From Desulfobacteraceae bacterium (GTDB taxonomy: Bacteria; Desulfobacterota; Desulfobacteria; Desulfobacterales; Desulfatirhabdiaceae), in assembly GCA_027325475.1 (NCBI GenBank), contig DAIEFO010000149.1, positions 1-5,997 on the forward strand: a stretch of DNA of 5,997 bases, in the 5' to 3' direction. The position numbers were made by a program, and so were the translations under genes. Below the pieces are notes generated by a model. That model did not search any database. It worked only from the letters and a program-made list of their open reading frames with translations, and had not been told where the DNA came from. Below are positions 5,156 to 5,997 of the stretch, in pieces. Within the stretch, counting starts at the first letter, position 1. Each line of letters starts with the position of its first letter.

Positions 5156-5569
5156 ATGAAACCCAATGTCCATTTTACAATTGCAGACCTTCAGCAAAAA
5201 TGGCTTGACGGTCTTATGATCTCAGAAGAGGCTGTTTCCCGGAATGCGGACACATACCGGGAGATAAAAAAATTGTTGAATATTATCAACAGTGAGCCGG
5301 TAGATATCGGCGACTACTATCGAATTGCGTCTGAGCTGGGAGAAATGCTTCATACCCTGGCAAATGACAAGAGAGAGGTCATTTTTCGGCATTTTGCGGA
5401 GAGAATCGATCCTAGGAAAAATGCGGATGTGCGGAGCTTCCGATTTGAATGTATAGACCTTTCCAAACAGCTTAGCGACCTTGAACAATGGCGTCGCAAT
5501 CGGCGTCAGCTTAGAATTGTCCGATCGACGCCACAATCATCGGGCCGTCCTCTGCGCCGCACAATCTGA
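5156..5569 (+). CDS. Hypothetical 137-aa protein with basic tail
   Basis: I do not recognise this protein. It has no signal peptide or membrane segment and looks soluble and mostly helical: amphipathic stretches at about 24-46, 52-82 and 92-120. Residues 113-137 are strongly basic (nine Arg, no acidic residue) with a Ser/Pro/Gly-containing end, which could bind nucleic acid or acidic partners. There is a single cysteine, C99. The start at 5156 is chosen because it is the first ATG downstream of the promoter at 5066-5094; the Shine-Dalgarno is weak (ACGGTAA). Met21 is the next candidate and has no better box. It is transcribed away from nuoA and converges on the DUF2156 gene, with 12 bp between the stops. 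The composition and a matched promoter favour a real gene over the overlapping minus-strand frame. Confidence 0.6.
   Translation: MKPNVHFTIADLQQKWLDGLMISEEAVSRNADTYREIKKLLNIINSEPVDIGDYYRIASELGEMLHTLANDKREVIFRHFAERIDPRKNADVRSFRFECIDLSKQLSDLEQWRRNRRQLRIVRSTPQSSGRPLRRTI
5489..5533 (+). repeat. 13-bp hairpin inside the 3' end of the 137-aa gene
   Basis: TGGCGTCG (5489-5496) pairs with CGACGCCA (5526-5533), and ATCGG (5499-5503) pairs with CCGAT (5521-5525), leaving a 2-nt bulge (5497-5498) and a 17-nt loop. No T-tract follows on either strand, so it is not an intrinsic terminator. It lies about 36 nt before the stop codon and also downstream of the convergent DUF2156 gene. Confidence 0.55.
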
Positions 5570-5581
5570 CGCGTCATATCA

Positions 5582-5997
5582 TCATTTTTTTTTCAAAACC
5601 AGTTCGTATGATTTTACTCTTATGGCCGGATGATAAGACTGCTTGGCTTTGGCAAGCCCGGGAATACCCATGTCACTTTCCTTATTGATGAACGGATATC
5701 TCTCAAACAGCAGACGAGCGCACTGATTGTCAAAATATTGATACAAGCCCTTATATCTCGAAAAAGCTTTTTCAAAATGCAACACGCCGATATCGTCCGT
5801 CAGATGAGCGCCAATGCCAAATGCGCTGACGTTCCCATCGATCCGCAGCAGAATTCCCTTCACAGAAAACATTTCGATATGGCGAATCGTATTCAAGGCA
5901 GCCTGACGCTCGCATGCCAGTTCATCATATTCATTCTTGTCACATTGACGTTCTTTACACCATTCATCCAGAAAGTGGATACATTCAGCCGCCGATT
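5582..5997 (-). CDS. DUF2156 (phosphatidylglycerol lysyltransferase-like C-terminal domain) protein, partial
   Basis: The frame is open from the right edge to TGA at 5582-5584, giving 137 complete C-terminal codons; the start lies outside the window. The sequence follows the end of the DUF2156 family: an EWCKERQC-like segment (DEWCKERQC), then GILLRIDGNVSAFGIG, then HFEKAFSRYKGLYQYF, INKESDMGIPGLAKAKQSY and a basic KKK end. This domain has a double GNAT-type fold related to the aminoacyl-transferase domain of MprF. The function of the stand-alone bacterial proteins is largely unestablished, so I would not assign lysyl-phosphatidylglycerol synthesis. Full-length members are about 290-300 aa, so roughly half is missing here. 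A TTG at 5894-5896 could be taken for a start, but conserved sequence continues upstream. It converges with the 137-aa gene and looks unrelated to the nuo block. Confidence 0.85.
   Translation of the reverse strand, partial: SAAECIHFLDEWCKERQCDKNEYDELACERQAALNTIRHIEMFSVKGILLRIDGNVSAFGIGAHLTDDIGVLHFEKAFSRYKGLYQYFDNQCARLLFERYPFINKESDMGIPGLAKAKQSYHPAIRVKSYELVLKKK

Noticed and set aside
5222..5536. 104-codon minus-strand reading frame opposite the 137-aa gene
   Set aside because: It lies wholly inside the plus-strand gene, has no good Shine-Dalgarno or promoter, and its translation lacks recognisable family features, while the plus-strand frame has a strong promoter.
5567..5593. Bidirectional terminator: palindrome TGACGCGTCA followed by nine T
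   Set aside because: The palindrome has no loop and no convincing stem reaches the T-run. The T-run also encodes the Lys-rich end of the DUF2156 protein.
5894..5896. TTG as the true start of the DUF2156 gene
   Set aside because: The same frame continues upstream without a stop to the window edge and includes family-like sequence (DEWCKERQC), so the gene is cut by the edge.

Overview
The window comes from an anaerobic bacterium, most likely a Desulfobacterota-type (sulfate-reducing or syntrophic) organism. That assignment is an inference. It rests on respiratory complex I genes sitting next to a flavin-based NADH module of the HndC/HydB/BamH type and a four-cluster ferredoxin, a mixture common in that group. 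Coding GC looks moderate, and there is one very AT-rich intergenic region.

Layout, right to left in the direction of transcription for most of the window. A minus-strand block starts at 4688 with nuoA, nuoB and nuoC, tightly packed with overlapping ends (25 nt, then an ATGA overlap). A 231-bp gap (3071-3301) follows, holding a small hairpin and a plausible sigma70 promoter. Then come a DMSO-reductase/HycB-type ferredoxin with four [4Fe-4S] motifs, a NuoE-like [2Fe-2S] subunit, a long NuoF-like flavoprotein (633 aa with extra N- and C-terminal Fe-S domains), and the first 10 codons of a further subunit cut by the left edge. That last start, MRVLNIILNG behind a good Shine-Dalgarno, looks like the N-terminal [2Fe-2S] domain of a NuoG, [FeFe]-hydrogenase or FdhA-type protein.

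Together, NuoA/B/C are part of the membrane arm and the connecting quinone-site module of complex I. The ferredoxin, NuoE, NuoF and the cut-off subunit form an NADH-handling electron-transfer module. nuoD, which normally follows nuoC, is absent, and the ferredoxin lies in its place. The block may be one rearranged complex I operon, or a broken nuoABC beside a separate soluble NAD(P)H hydrogenase or formate dehydrogenase operon.

Right of nuoA is a 467-bp AT-rich regulatory region (4689-5155) with a 17-bp direct repeat spaced by 32 bp, a candidate -35 box for nuoA and a strong plus-strand promoter. That promoter serves an unrecognised 137-aa plus-strand gene (5156-5569), whose 3' end contains a 13-bp hairpin. 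It converges with a minus-strand DUF2156 gene that runs off the right edge. No tRNA, rRNA, CRISPR array, insertion sequence or integrase was seen.
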